Shown here: piece after piece, positions 8,213 through 16,044 of the stretch
Position numbering within the stretch: the first letter of the stretch is position 1
Layout of the letters: each line of letters starts with the position of its first letter
Source of the DNA: JAFGFY01 sp964520425
Lineage (GTDB): Bacteria; Desulfobacterota; DSM-4660; Desulfatiglandales; HGW-15
Direction: 5' to 3'
DNA length: 31,837 nt
Assembly: GCA_964520425.1 (NCBI GenBank)
Contig: CAZFMX010000032.1
Span: 1 to 31,837, forward strand
The notes under the pieces: model-generated
Seen by the model: the letters and a program-made list of their open reading frames with translations, nothing else
Database searches by the model: none
What the model was told of the DNA's origin: nothing
Position numbers and translations under genes: made by a program

Positions 8213-9646
8213 ATGACTTTTTTGTCTGATGCTGAAATCGTCATAAAAGCTTTGAAAAAATTCTATGATGAATCGGTCTCTGAGAAGAAACCGGTCATCG
8301 TTCAACCTTCTCTCAAAGACATCATTGATGACCTTGATTTGGCATCCTATGTCAATGAGGGCGGATTGACACAGGACCGCCTGTCTGAGTTTATGGAGAA
8401 ATATCTTTCATCAACCACAAGGCTGCACCACCCCACTTATATGGCGCATCAAGTGGCTGCACCTCATTATGCAGGAGCCATTGGTTCTCTGATAGACGGA
8501 TTCACAAATAACGCCATGGCCATTTATGAGATGGGTCCTGCTGCGGCTGCGATTGAGTACTTCATCATCAACTGGTTACTTAAAAAGGTGGGGTGGCCGC
8601 CCTCCCCTATAGAAGCTCCTAACGACAACAAGAATACGGATTTCGCCGGAGGGGTATTGGTCCACGGGGGGTCTTTGGCCAACCTTACTGCCCTCATTTC
8701 GGCACGAAATAGGATCGTTCCGGACGTATGGAAGAAGGGAACGCCCACTGACCTTGCCCTGCTTGCGCCTCAAGGAGCCCATTATTCGATTGCCCGTGCT
8801 TCGGGTATTTTGGGCATCGGACAAGATTCAATCTATGATCTTGATGTGGACGAGAGAGGCGCTATAATTCCGGATAGGCTTCCTAACGCCTATGAAAAAC
8901 TCAAGAATGACGGGAAACGGGCCTTTGCTTTGACGGCAAATGCATGCAGCACCGCGGTGGGAATCTATGATCCTCTCCAAGAGATCGGTGATTTTTGCAA
9001 GGCCCATGATATATGGTTTCATGTCGACGGCGCACATGGCGCCAGTGCCTTGTTGTCTGAAAAACAAAGACATCTTCTAAAAGGCGTAGAGAAGGCGGAT
9101 TCAGTCATATGGGATGCCCACAAACTCATGCGCACGCCCACGTTGTGTGCGGCGTTATTGGTGCGCGATCACAGAACTATAGATCATGCATTCCAACAGG
9201 AGGCCAGCTATCTTTTTCACGAAAAAGAGCAACCCGGTTTTGATTTTATGCACCGTACGGTTGAGTGCACGAAGGCAGGATTAGGTTTGAAGCTCTTCAT
9301 GGTCCTCGCGGCACTGGGAGAACAAGGACTGGCAGAGCATATTGAGCGGCAGATGGAGTTGGCTGTTGAAGCATTTGAATATTTCCACCCTTTAACTGAA
9401 TTTGAGTGTCCTGTAAGGCCTCAAAGCAATATCCTCTGTTTCCGTATAGAGGGGAGTGATCATTTGCAACTGCTCATACGGAATAGACTCATTGCTGACG
9501 GAGAGTTCTATATATCGACAACCTCTTTCAATGGCATCAGATTCTTACGCTTAGCCCTCATGAATCCAAAAACAAAGTTAGAGCACATAAAGAAGCTGGT
9601 TCAAAGAGTAAGAGAGATTAGAGATTCAATCGAAAGATCATCCTAA
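8213..9646 (+). CDS. Pyridoxal-phosphate group II decarboxylase (amino-acid decarboxylase)
   Basis: This fold-type I PLP enzyme belongs to the aromatic-L-amino-acid / glutamate / diaminobutyrate / aspartate decarboxylase family. Visible landmarks are RLHHPTYMAHQ (70-80, substrate-pocket loop), GGVLVHGGSLANLTAL, the cofactor-stacking region around APQGAHYSIARASGILGIG, HVDGAHGAS (Asp to the pyridine nitrogen) and the Schiff-base lysine K304 in WDAHKLMRTP. The length of 477 residues is typical. GGGAGAAGGAAA directly precedes the ATG. Which amino acid it decarboxylates cannot be read from the sequence; PanP-like aspartate or cysteine-sulfinate decarboxylase, or diaminobutyrate decarboxylase, are the main candidates. 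It stands alone, with element B1 upstream and a Cys-rich small gene downstream. Confidence 0.88.
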   Translation: MTFLSDAEIVIKALKKFYDESVSEKKPVIVQPSLKDIIDDLDLASYVNEGGLTQDRLSEFMEKYLSSTTRLHHPTYMAHQVAAPHYAGAIGSLIDGFTNNAMAIYEMGPAAAAIEYFIINWLLKKVGWPPSPIEAPNDNKNTDFAGGVLVHGGSLANLTALISARNRIVPDVWKKGTPTDLALLAPQGAHYSIARASGILGIGQDSIYDLDVDERGAIIPDRLPNAYEKLKNDGKRAFALTANACSTAVGIYDPLQEIGDFCKAHDIWFHVDGAHGASALLSEKQRHLLKGVEKADSVIWDAHKLMRTPTLCAALLVRDHRTIDHAFQQEASYLFHEKEQPGFDFMHRTVECTKAGLGLKLFMVLAALGEQGLAEHIERQMELAVEAFEYFHPLTEFECPVRPQSNILCFRIEGSDHLQLLIRNRLIADGEFYISTTSFNGIRFLRLALMNPKTKLEHIKKLVQRVREIRDSIERSS

Positions 9647-9712
9647 CACCCTGTTATCCCTCCCAATTCATCTCGATGACTCCATTTTACCCATTATTAT
9701 GAAACATTTCTC

Positions 9713-9741
9713 TTGACAACATGGGTGGGGTCAGGCATTAA
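9713..9741 (+). promoter_or_regulatory. Predicted sigma-70 promoter for the PxxKW-like gene
   Basis: A perfect -35 TTGACA (9713-9718), a 17-base spacer and a weak -10 CATTAA (9736-9741) lie 45 bases before the ATG at 9786. The -10 matches only half of consensus. Confidence 0.4.
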
Positions 9742-9785
9742 AAAGGGTTTTCTTCAAAAATTCCTAAAGAAAGGACGTGATAACC

Positions 9786-10064
9786 ATGGTTTGTACATCG
9801 ATTAAGGAAGGAACCGATTGCTTTTTCATGACCAACAACGGATGCCAGTTCAACGGCGGAAGCTGCCATACCATCGTCGAGGAATGTGAAAGCTGCCAAA
9901 AAATCCTGGACTTACCAACCGGGCAATACTGCCAGAGCTTTCCCGACCCAGCATTGAGATGGCGGAGAGGGAGATGCACTATGGCCACCCACGTAAAGTC
10001 GACCCCATCAAAGGTTAACGGCAAGTTGAATCCCTTGAAGGCCTCAAAGCGCAGAGCCAGCTAG
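9786..10064 (+). CDS. Small cysteine-rich protein, PxxKW family-like
   Basis: This 92-residue protein has eight Cys (3, 12, 20, 27, 34, 37, 49, 64) in a compact N-terminal domain, then a basic tail. The run TGQYCQSFPDPALRWRRG matches the PxxKW family of cysteine-rich proteins found mainly in sulfate reducers and relatives, except that the signature Lys is Arg (PALRW, 55-59). The molecular role is unknown; the Cys pattern suggests metal or Fe-S binding. The ATG at 9786 is chosen over the GTG at 9777 because AAAGAAAGGA ends 11 bases before the ATG but only 2 before the GTG. It has its own likely promoter and is probably monocistronic. Confidence 0.75.
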   Translation: MVCTSIKEGTDCFFMTNNGCQFNGGSCHTIVEECESCQKILDLPTGQYCQSFPDPALRWRRGRCTMATHVKSTPSKVNGKLNPLKASKRRAS

Positions 10065-10167
10065 AGACTCACCCAACCCATACCATTGGTGCAATCAACA
10101 GGGTTCAGTATATGGACTCATGGTGAACTATGTCCGGACTCTATCCGTGTGTAGTCTTTAATTAACT

Positions 10168-10363
10168 GAGACCTTTGAAAAATGCTCAATTCTGTTCAAG
10201 ATCAAGGAAGGCGAAAATCTTAACCCTCCCGATCACCATCGGGACAGGCCGGAATACCTTTAGTATTTCGAGGATTAAGATTTGAGTCTGACGCCGCTTG
10301 TCCCGCCATAGCCTTCGGCGACGGCGGAAGAATAGGCAGAAGGGGGCGTTTTTCAAAGGTCTC
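10168..10363. mobile_element. MITE-like element A, copy 1 (196 bp)
   Basis: The terminal inverted repeats are GAGACCTTTGAAAAA at the left and its complement TTTTTCAAAGGTCTC at the right. The element is the same length as copy A2 (28934-29129) and most internal positions are identical. Internal hairpins include CCCGAT-CACC-ATCGGG, CCGCC...GGCGG around GCCTTCGGC, and AATCTTAA pairing with TTAAGATT. Flanking 5-mers TAACT and TACCT differ at one base and may be a decayed target duplication. Its right-hand terminal base is part of the tlyA stop codon (TAG on the minus strand). It fills nearly all of the gap between the Cys-rich gene and tlyA. Confidence 0.82.
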
Positions 10364-11103
10364 TACCTCTTGAGGTAAATGAGATATTCCTGGTTTCCCT
10401 TTGGCCCCAGGATAGGAGAGGGGGTATAGCCCTCCATGTGCCAATCCGCCTCATCGAAGAATTGAACCAGGTTGTCAACGACCTCTTTACGCAGGGAAGG
10501 ATCCCGAACCACGCCCCCCTTCCCTACCTGATTCTTTTCAACCTCAAACTGGGGTTTGATGAGGGCGATGATAAAGGCGTCATCCAAAAGGAGATGGGAG
10601 ACTGGGGGAACTACCAGTTTCAAAGAGATGAATGAGACATCAATGACCGCGCCGTTGAGGGGTTCTTTGATTTGCTCGGGTTCAAGATAGCGGATGTTTG
10701 TTTTCTCGAGGATAACAACACGCGGGTTTTGACGGATTTTCCAGTGGAGTTGGCCGTATCCCACATCCACGGCAATAACCTTCTCCGCTCCTCGCTGCAG
10801 CAGACAGTCTGTAAACCCGCCCGTAGATGCACCCACGTCCATAAAGGTCTTACCCTTTACCTCCACAGAAAAAAGGTCAAGGGCAGCCTCCAGTTTCAGT
10901 CCTCCTCGACTTACATAAGGAAGGGATGGATTTTCTAGGGAAATCTCGGAGGAAATAGATATGAGATGTCCCGGTTTATCAGAAATACGGCTGTTGACCT
11001 TCACCAACCCGGCCATGATCATTCTTTTGGCTTTTTCGCGGCTCTCTACCAAGCCCCGTTGAACGAGAAGGAGATCAAGTCGAATTTTTTCCTTCCGAGA
11101 CAT
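10363..11103 (-). CDS. tlyA: TlyA-type rRNA 2'-O-ribose (cytidine) methyltransferase
   Basis: An N-terminal S4 RNA-binding domain (RLDLLLVQRGLVESREKAKR onward) is followed by an FtsJ/RrmJ-like Rossmann methyltransferase with the SAM motif FMDVGASTGGFTDCLL and the catalytic-region motif IKPQFEVEKNQVGKGGVVRD. Family members 2'-O-methylate cytidines of 16S and/or 23S rRNA. The open frame reaches a GTG at 11157, but the ATG at 11103 puts the S4 domain right at the N-terminus as in relatives and gives 246 residues; neither start has a clear ribosome site. It is last in the block xseA-M23-xseB-ispA-dxs-tlyA, after a 127-base gap from dxs. Repeat element A1 abuts its stop. Confidence 0.9.
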   Translation of the reverse strand: MSRKEKIRLDLLLVQRGLVESREKAKRMIMAGLVKVNSRISDKPGHLISISSEISLENPSLPYVSRGGLKLEAALDLFSVEVKGKTFMDVGASTGGFTDCLLQRGAEKVIAVDVGYGQLHWKIRQNPRVVILEKTNIRYLEPEQIKEPLNGAVIDVSFISLKLVVPPVSHLLLDDAFIIALIKPQFEVEKNQVGKGGVVRDPSLRKEVVDNLVQFFDEADWHMEGYTPSPILGPKGNQEYLIYLKR

Positions 11104-11230
11104 TCCAGTTGATTGAGGTCTACACTCTTTTATTTCGCTCTTCCTATCCATGCACACGGTGAATCAAAGATAGATACACACACGATAAAAATCGTGATAA
11201 GGCCGCCATCATTGACAACACCACGGGACT

Positions 11231-13135
11231 CTATGTTTGACCGCAGAGGGCTCTGGCCTCCTTTAGTATCCCCGATACATCAAGGCCATATATCTCTCTG
11301 AGAAGGGTCAAAGGACCATGCTCTATAAACTTGTCGGGAAGGCCCATCCTCTTTATACGGACGTTTTCCACGCCCATATCATTTAGCAGCTCCAGCAGGG
11401 CGCCTCCTAAACCCCCTTGACTGATATTCTCCTCGACTACAAGGACCGTTCCCACGGCTTCAGCCTTCTGGACCAGTCTTTGATCGAGGGGCTTGACAAA
11501 ACGACAATTGATCACACCTACGGAAACACCCTCTTTTTCCAGAGTCCTGGCCGCCTCCATGGCAGGGGAGACCATGTTTCCCAGCGCAATGATTAACAGG
11601 TCCTTACCCTCCTTGAGAATCTCCGACTCACCGATGGGGATACTCTTGTATTCCGAATCCAAGGGAACACCTACACCAGCACTCCTTGGATAGCGGATGG
11701 CGACAGGACCGGATTGTTCAAGGGCTGTGTAGATCATGTGCCGCAACTCGTTCTCATCCTTCGGTGCCATGACAGTCATATTCGGAAGGCTTCGAAGATA
11801 GGTAATATCAAAATGCCCATGATGGGTTGGGCCGTCTTCTCCTACCAACCCGCCCCGATCAAGACAGAATACGACATGGAGATTGGGGAGACATACGTCA
11901 TGGATAATCTGATCATAAGCCCGCTGAAGGAAGGTTGAATAGATGGCAACAACGGGTTTGAAGCCTTCTGAGGCGAGTCCCCCAGCAAAGGTCACCGCAT
12001 GCTGTTCGGCAATCCCCACATCAAGAAAGCGATCAGGGTAAGATTTTGCAAATTTGTTGAGCCCTGTACCTTCCGGCATGGCCGCAGTAATGGCATAGAC
12101 TTTCTGATCCTTTCTGCCAAGATCAACCATGGCATCCCCGAAGACCTCTGTGTATGAAGGAGCAGGTTTAGAAGAACTCTTTGTGGGAGATCCTGTGGAG
12201 ATATCGAAGCTCCCGACCCCATGGTAATGGGCGGGATCTTTTTCGGCCGGCCCGTACCCTTTACCCTTCTTCGTCACCACGTGGATCAACACCGGCCCTT
12301 CCAAGAGAAGGGCATTTTCAAATGACTCTATGAGGCGATCCAGGCGATGTCCCAGGATGGGACCAATATACCTGAATTTAAAGGCCTCAAAGAGCATTCC
12401 AGGGCTAAAGAAGGTGATGAGGGAATCCTCACTTTTTCGAATGAGGTTCACGATATTCTCTCCAATACCCGGAATCGATTTGAGAAACTGCGTAAGCTCC
12501 TTTCTCAGATTTATAAACCTGCGGCCCATCATCTTGCGGCTTAGAAAGGATGAAAGCGCCCCCACGTTGCGGGATATAGACATGGCATTGTCGTTTAGAA
12601 CCACTATAAGGTCCTTGCCCGCGTCCCCCGCCTGATTGAGACCCTCAAAAGCCAGACCGGCGGTCATAGAGCCATCACCGATTACAGCAAGAACCCGCCG
12701 CTTCTCTCCCTTTAAGGCCTTTCCCGTGCTGATGCCCAGGGCCGCTGAGATAGAGGTACTTGCGTGCCCCGTATCGAACGTATCGTATGGGCTTTCCGAT
12801 CTCTTTGGAAAACCGCTGATCCCACCGTGGGTCCGCAGTGTATGAAAACGATCCCTTCGACCTGTAATAAGCTTATGAGCATAAGCCTGATGGCCCACAT
12901 CCCATATGATCTTGTCATTCGGTGCATCAAACACATAATGTATGGCAAGGGTCAACTCTACCACACCTAGGCTTGGAGCGAGATGACCTCCAGTCTGGGA
13001 CACCGTTTCAACAATTCTCTCCCTGATCTCCGCGGCCAGTTGTTCGAGTTGTTCTAGGTTCAGTCTCTTTAGATCTGCCGGGCTGTCAATTGTGTCAAGA
13101 AGTCTCGTCTCCGTCTTCTCTGTTCTATCTGTCAT
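11231..13135 (-). CDS. dxs: 1-deoxy-D-xylulose-5-phosphate synthase
   Basis: This thiamine-diphosphate enzyme makes DXP from pyruvate and glyceraldehyde-3-phosphate, the first step of the MEP isoprenoid pathway. The 634-residue length is normal. Landmarks are HLAPSLGVVELTLAIHYVF near the N-terminus, IWDVGHQAYAHKLITGR, the ThDP/Mg motif GDGSMTAGLAFEGLNQAG through LNDNAMSIS, AMPEGTGL, the transketolase domain with YSTFLQRAYDQIIHDV and LDRGGLVGEDGPTHHG, and a C-terminal domain. Its ATG overlaps the ispA stop by one base (TAATG), so the two are translationally coupled. Confidence 0.97.
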   Translation of the reverse strand: MTDRTEKTETRLLDTIDSPADLKRLNLEQLEQLAAEIRERIVETVSQTGGHLAPSLGVVELTLAIHYVFDAPNDKIIWDVGHQAYAHKLITGRRDRFHTLRTHGGISGFPKRSESPYDTFDTGHASTSISAALGISTGKALKGEKRRVLAVIGDGSMTAGLAFEGLNQAGDAGKDLIVVLNDNAMSISRNVGALSSFLSRKMMGRRFINLRKELTQFLKSIPGIGENIVNLIRKSEDSLITFFSPGMLFEAFKFRYIGPILGHRLDRLIESFENALLLEGPVLIHVVTKKGKGYGPAEKDPAHYHGVGSFDISTGSPTKSSSKPAPSYTEVFGDAMVDLGRKDQKVYAITAAMPEGTGLNKFAKSYPDRFLDVGIAEQHAVTFAGGLASEGFKPVVAIYSTFLQRAYDQIIHDVCLPNLHVVFCLDRGGLVGEDGPTHHGHFDITYLRSLPNMTVMAPKDENELRHMIYTALEQSGPVAIRYPRSAGVGVPLDSEYKSIPIGESEILKEGKDLLIIALGNMVSPAMEAARTLEKEGVSVGVINCRFVKPLDQRLVQKAEAVGTVLVVEENISQGGLGGALLELLNDMGVENVRIKRMGLPDKFIEHGPLTLLREIYGLDVSGILKEARALCGQT

Positions 13136-14025
13136 TATGCCTTTCTCTTGATAATGAATCTTGCTATCTGCCTCAAAGGACCCGCCCTCTCCTCGAAAGA
13201 TTTCAGGGCTTCCAAAGCCCGATCCACCAAAGTCTTTTGGATCTCCTTTGATCTTTCCAGACCGAATACCGCGGGGAAAGTGATCTTCCCTTGCCGGACA
13301 TCACTTCCCACACTCTTGCCCATCTCCCGGCTGCTGCCCTCGACATTAAGTATGTCATCAGCCACCTGAAATGCCAATCCGATATCTTTTCCGTAAGAAG
13401 TCAGGGCCTTCAACTGATCTTTCTCCGCGCCACCGAGAATGGCCCCCGAACTGACGGATGCAGCGATTAAAGCCCCTGTCTTGCGGGTGTGGATGAATTC
13501 GACAATTGAAGAATCACCTTCTTTTCCTTCGGATTGAATGTCCACCACCTGTCCTCCCACCATACCTTCATACCCGGCGGCCGTGGCAATTAGACCGATG
13601 ACTTTGAGAGAGACGCTAGGCTTCACTCTATTCTTGGGATCCTTGTGGGCCATGAGATGAAACGCCTTTGTGAGGAGGCCGTCACCAGCAAGAAGTGCCA
13701 TGGCTTCACCAAAGACCCTATGGTTTGTCGGTTTCCCTCTTCTCAGGTCATCGTTATCTATAACCGGGAGATCGTCATGGATGAGGGAATAGGTGTGGAT
13801 CATTTCAAGGGCACATGCAACAGGCAGTACACTCTGGGCATCTCCTCCCACAGCTTCGGCCCCTGCTATACAAAGGATGGGTCTCAGCCTTTTTCCCCCC
13901 GCAAACAGACTGTACCGCATGGCCTTGACCACGTCAGCTGAGTACTCGTCTGATTCCGGAAGAAACCTTCCAAGGGCCTCATCCACCAGGGCCTTCTTTT
14001 CCTTGAGATAGAGTTTTAGATCCAT
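13135..14025 (-). CDS. ispA: Polyprenyl synthetase (farnesyl/geranylgeranyl diphosphate synthase)
   Basis: A class-I all-helical trans-prenyltransferase of 296 residues. The first Asp-rich motif is complete (HDDLPVIDNDDLRRGKPT, D84, D85, D90), and GGKRLRP binds the isopentenyl substrate. The second motif reads QVADDILNVEG, with Asn replacing the last Asp of DDxxD, a variant I believe also occurs in other family members. Product length (C15 or C20) cannot be fixed from the sequence. It is coupled to dxs by a one-base overlap. The gap to xseB upstream is occupied by element B2. Confidence 0.93.
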   Translation of the reverse strand: MDLKLYLKEKKALVDEALGRFLPESDEYSADVVKAMRYSLFAGGKRLRPILCIAGAEAVGGDAQSVLPVACALEMIHTYSLIHDDLPVIDNDDLRRGKPTNHRVFGEAMALLAGDGLLTKAFHLMAHKDPKNRVKPSVSLKVIGLIATAAGYEGMVGGQVVDIQSEGKEGDSSIVEFIHTRKTGALIAASVSSGAILGGAEKDQLKALTSYGKDIGLAFQVADDILNVEGSSREMGKSVGSDVRQGKITFPAVFGLERSKEIQKTLVDRALEALKSFEERAGPLRQIARFIIKRKA

Positions 14026-14055
14026 GAATCCCTTTCCCTGCCTGAACGCTAAACA

Positions 14056-14240
14056 CTAGTGTCGTGTCTCAGAATTATCTTGAATAATAAGTACCTAATG
14101 TGCAGATTTAAAGGGGGCATGGGGGTCTCTTTTCAGTTCCACCACCCAAAAGACACCTGAGCCCGTAACCGCCCCCAAAGAGAATAACGTTCGGTGGACA
14201 GGCACAAAGAATGAAAGTTGTTTCCGAGACAAGACACTAG
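14056..14240 (+). mobile_element. MITE-like element B, copy 2 (internal deletion, 185 bp)
   Basis: The termini are inverted: CTAGTGTCGTGTCTCAGAA (14056-14074) against TTCCGAGACAAGACACTAG (14222-14240). The left half closely matches B1, including GGGGGCATGGGGGTCTCTTT and the core GTGGACAGGCACAAAGAAT, but the right half seen in B1 and B3 is missing, about 135 bases shorter. The CTAG at its right end supplies the xseB stop codon (TAG on the minus strand). CTAG at both ends may be part of the element or a 4-base target duplication. Confidence 0.75.
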
Positions 14241-14482
14241 GTTTCTTCCTCCCCCTGCATCCCCGGCTCAAAGGGTTGTTGGGTATACTTTCCTTCATTT
14301 TCCTTAACAAGCATGGTGACCTTTTGCTCCACTTCCTCAAGTCTTTTGGAGCAAAAACCGATGAGTTTCACCCCTTCTTCAAAAATCTTAAGAGAATCAT
14401 TCAGGGTCAGATCACTCTCCTCAAGGCTTTCAACAATTTCCTCCAATCGTTGCATTGCTTCTTCAAACTTCTTCTCGGCCAT
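14237..14482 (-). CDS. xseB: Exodeoxyribonuclease VII small subunit
   Basis: This 81-residue protein has the family's two-helix hairpin: KFEEAMQRLEEIVESLEESD, then LTLNDSLKIFEEGVKLI and a coiled region. It binds XseA and forms the nuclease that degrades single-stranded DNA to oligonucleotides. It is downstream of the M23 peptidase gene by 18 bases, on the same strand as xseA, and so in the same transcript. The C-terminal tail is acidic and variable. Its TAG stop is formed inside the terminal CTAG of element B2. Confidence 0.93.
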   Translation of the reverse strand: MAEKKFEEAMQRLEEIVESLEESDLTLNDSLKIFEEGVKLIGFCSKRLEEVEQKVTMLVKENEGKYTQQPFEPGMQGEEET

Positions 14483-14500
14483 TATTGATGCCCTCCCCCT

Positions 14501-15373
14501 TTACTCCTCAAGTTGACTGCTCTTATCAGTCAACTGTGATGGGTCGATCCGAGCGCCATTAACCCTTACCCCCCAATGCAGATGGGGCCCTGTGGCGCGT
14601 CCTGTGGAGCCCACAAAACCGATAATGGCCCCCTTTTTCACCGTTTCCCCATGTTGAACCTGTATCTTGTCCATGTGGAAATACATGCTCTTTATCCCGC
14701 CCCCATGATCAATCACAACAGACAGGCCACTAAAAAAATGATCGGCAGTCAAGACCACGCGCCCATCATTGATAGCCTTGATCGGCGTACCCTTCTTGCC
14801 CCTCAAGTCTACACCGGTATGGGGGGATCTGGGCTGACCATTGATCACGCTCTTTCGGCCAAAAGGACCGATCACCTCGCCGGGAACAGGCTTTATAAAG
14901 GGGCCGTTCCAGAGAGGGTTTGAGGGCTCGGCCCCCCACAAGGCATTTGTCACCGCACTTTCTTTTCTGACCCTCTTAAGGGTCTTTGCATCCAGGTCAA
15001 CCATATTCTGGGGAAGGGTCAGGTTCCGCACGCCATAATCTTTTTCCCGTATCTCCATATCCAGTCTTTGTTCAGGACCTGCATCAGACATTTTCACCAC
15101 CACATCATTCCGTCCCGGGGCGGCTGTCAGGTCCACACCTAGAAATCCGACCCAATCCGTCTTTCCAGGGTTTGGAACCAGATAGACTTTTTCCCCCATC
15201 CAGGTCACCAGAGGGATCTCGCCGCTTTCAACATGGATGCGAATAAGGCTCAATTCTCCCTGATGAATAACGCGGGTTGAAAGGTAGATATCAGATGGAA
15301 ACAAGGCCTTTGCCGCAGGTATCCCAGAGAACATCAGTAATCCTATCATCACCAAAAGGGTAATGTCTTTCAT
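14501..15373 (-). CDS. Secreted/lipid-anchored-free M23 family metallopeptidase (LytM-type)
   Basis: An N-terminal signal peptide (MKDITLLVMIGLLMFSG then IPAAKA) precedes a beta-rich domain (about 25-120) and a C-terminal LytM zinc-endopeptidase domain. Zinc and catalytic motifs are present: HTGVDLRGKKGTPI (H and D ligands) and GPHLHWGVRVNG (HxH), with DHGGGIKSMYFHM between. It should act in the periplasm on peptidoglycan cross-links, or as a regulator of such enzymes. The ATG at 15373 is preferred over the upstream GTG at 15406 because it begins the signal peptide directly, although the nearest GGAGG is 16 bases away. The placement between xseA and xseB is common in Desulfobacterota. Confidence 0.9.
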   Translation of the reverse strand: MKDITLLVMIGLLMFSGIPAAKALFPSDIYLSTRVIHQGELSLIRIHVESGEIPLVTWMGEKVYLVPNPGKTDWVGFLGVDLTAAPGRNDVVVKMSDAGPEQRLDMEIREKDYGVRNLTLPQNMVDLDAKTLKRVRKESAVTNALWGAEPSNPLWNGPFIKPVPGEVIGPFGRKSVINGQPRSPHTGVDLRGKKGTPIKAINDGRVVLTADHFFSGLSVVIDHGGGIKSMYFHMDKIQVQHGETVKKGAIIGFVGSTGRATGPHLHWGVRVNGARIDPSQLTDKSSQLEE

Positions 15374-15425
15374 AGCGTTATGCGTTCTACCTCCATCCCA
15401 TATCACTGATCATAACTTAAGTGCT

Positions 15426-15635
15426 AAATGCGGCATGGGCTGTTCCCGAAAGACGATATCTCAGAAAGAAATTCCACTGAACCCCCTGTGATCTGATATT
15501 TGAGGGTTTACGCATAAACCTATGGCAGAATATCCAGTTCGCTTGGAAGACACAGTCCCCAAAACCCTCAAAGATCAGATCACTGCCACAGGACCCCATA
15601 GATATCGTCTTGAGGGAATAGTCCGTGCGGCATTT
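15426..15635. repeat. Large imperfect palindrome (element E), ~210 bp
   Basis: Three nested arm pairs are visible: AAATGCGGCATGGGC at 15426-15440 against the complement of 15621-15635; AAGACGATATCT near 15450-15461 against AGATATCGTCTT near 15600-15611; and GTGATCTGATATTTGAGGGT against the complement of ACCCTCAAAGATCAGATCAC around 15564-15583. It can fold into one long hairpin. It lies between xseA and the M23 gene, upstream of the M23 start, beside element B3. No second copy is in the window. An open frame across it is not considered a gene. Confidence 0.7.
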
Positions 15636-15706
15636 CACAGTAAAATACGCAAATTTTCTATTCAGGGCCATATGCATTAGTCTCGAAAATATTACACGAG
15701 AAACTC

Positions 15707-16028
15707 GTGTCGTGTCTCAGAAGTAATTCATATAATCACATCTATGCCACAGGTCCGTGAGGAGCAAGGGGATCTCTATTAAGTTCGTCACCATTTGTCC
15801 AGAGGTAGTGGAACGGCACCAGGTTTATGCATGCTTTTGAGCAGCCTCACAAAGCCATATACCATAGGGATGTGAATTCTTTGTGCCTGTCCACTATGGG
15901 TTGTCCGCTTTGGGACTAACAAGCTTGGTCATCTTTTGGGTGACGGAACTTAAAAGAGACCCCTTGCTCCTCTGCTATTCATTGTGTTTCTATTCAAGAA
16001 AATGAAACCTATTTCTGAGACGCGATAC
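15707..16028 (-). mobile_element. MITE-like element B, copy 3 (full length, reverse orientation)
   Basis: The termini are TCGTGTCTCAGAA at the left and TTCTGAGACGCGA at the right, inverted with one mismatch. Read on the minus strand it follows B1 through its whole length, including GGTCTCTTTTAAGTTC, CACCCAAAAGA, GTGGACAGGCACAAAGAAT and GGTGCCGTTCCAC, at clearly lower identity than B1 to B2. It starts 16 bases downstream of the xseA stop on the xseA strand. With element E it fills the 15407-16044 gap. Confidence 0.75.
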
Positions 16029-16044
16029 CAGGCCCGCCCAGGGC

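Noticed and set aside
11181..11196. Hairpin CACGAT-AAAA-ATCGTG in the dxs-tlyA gap as a terminator
   Set aside because: It has no T-run on the transcribed strand and lies within a presumed operon; the short stem could occur by chance.
15417..15677. 86-residue minus-strand open frame between xseA and the M23 gene
   Set aside because: It lies across palindrome E, has unlikely composition and no ribosome site.
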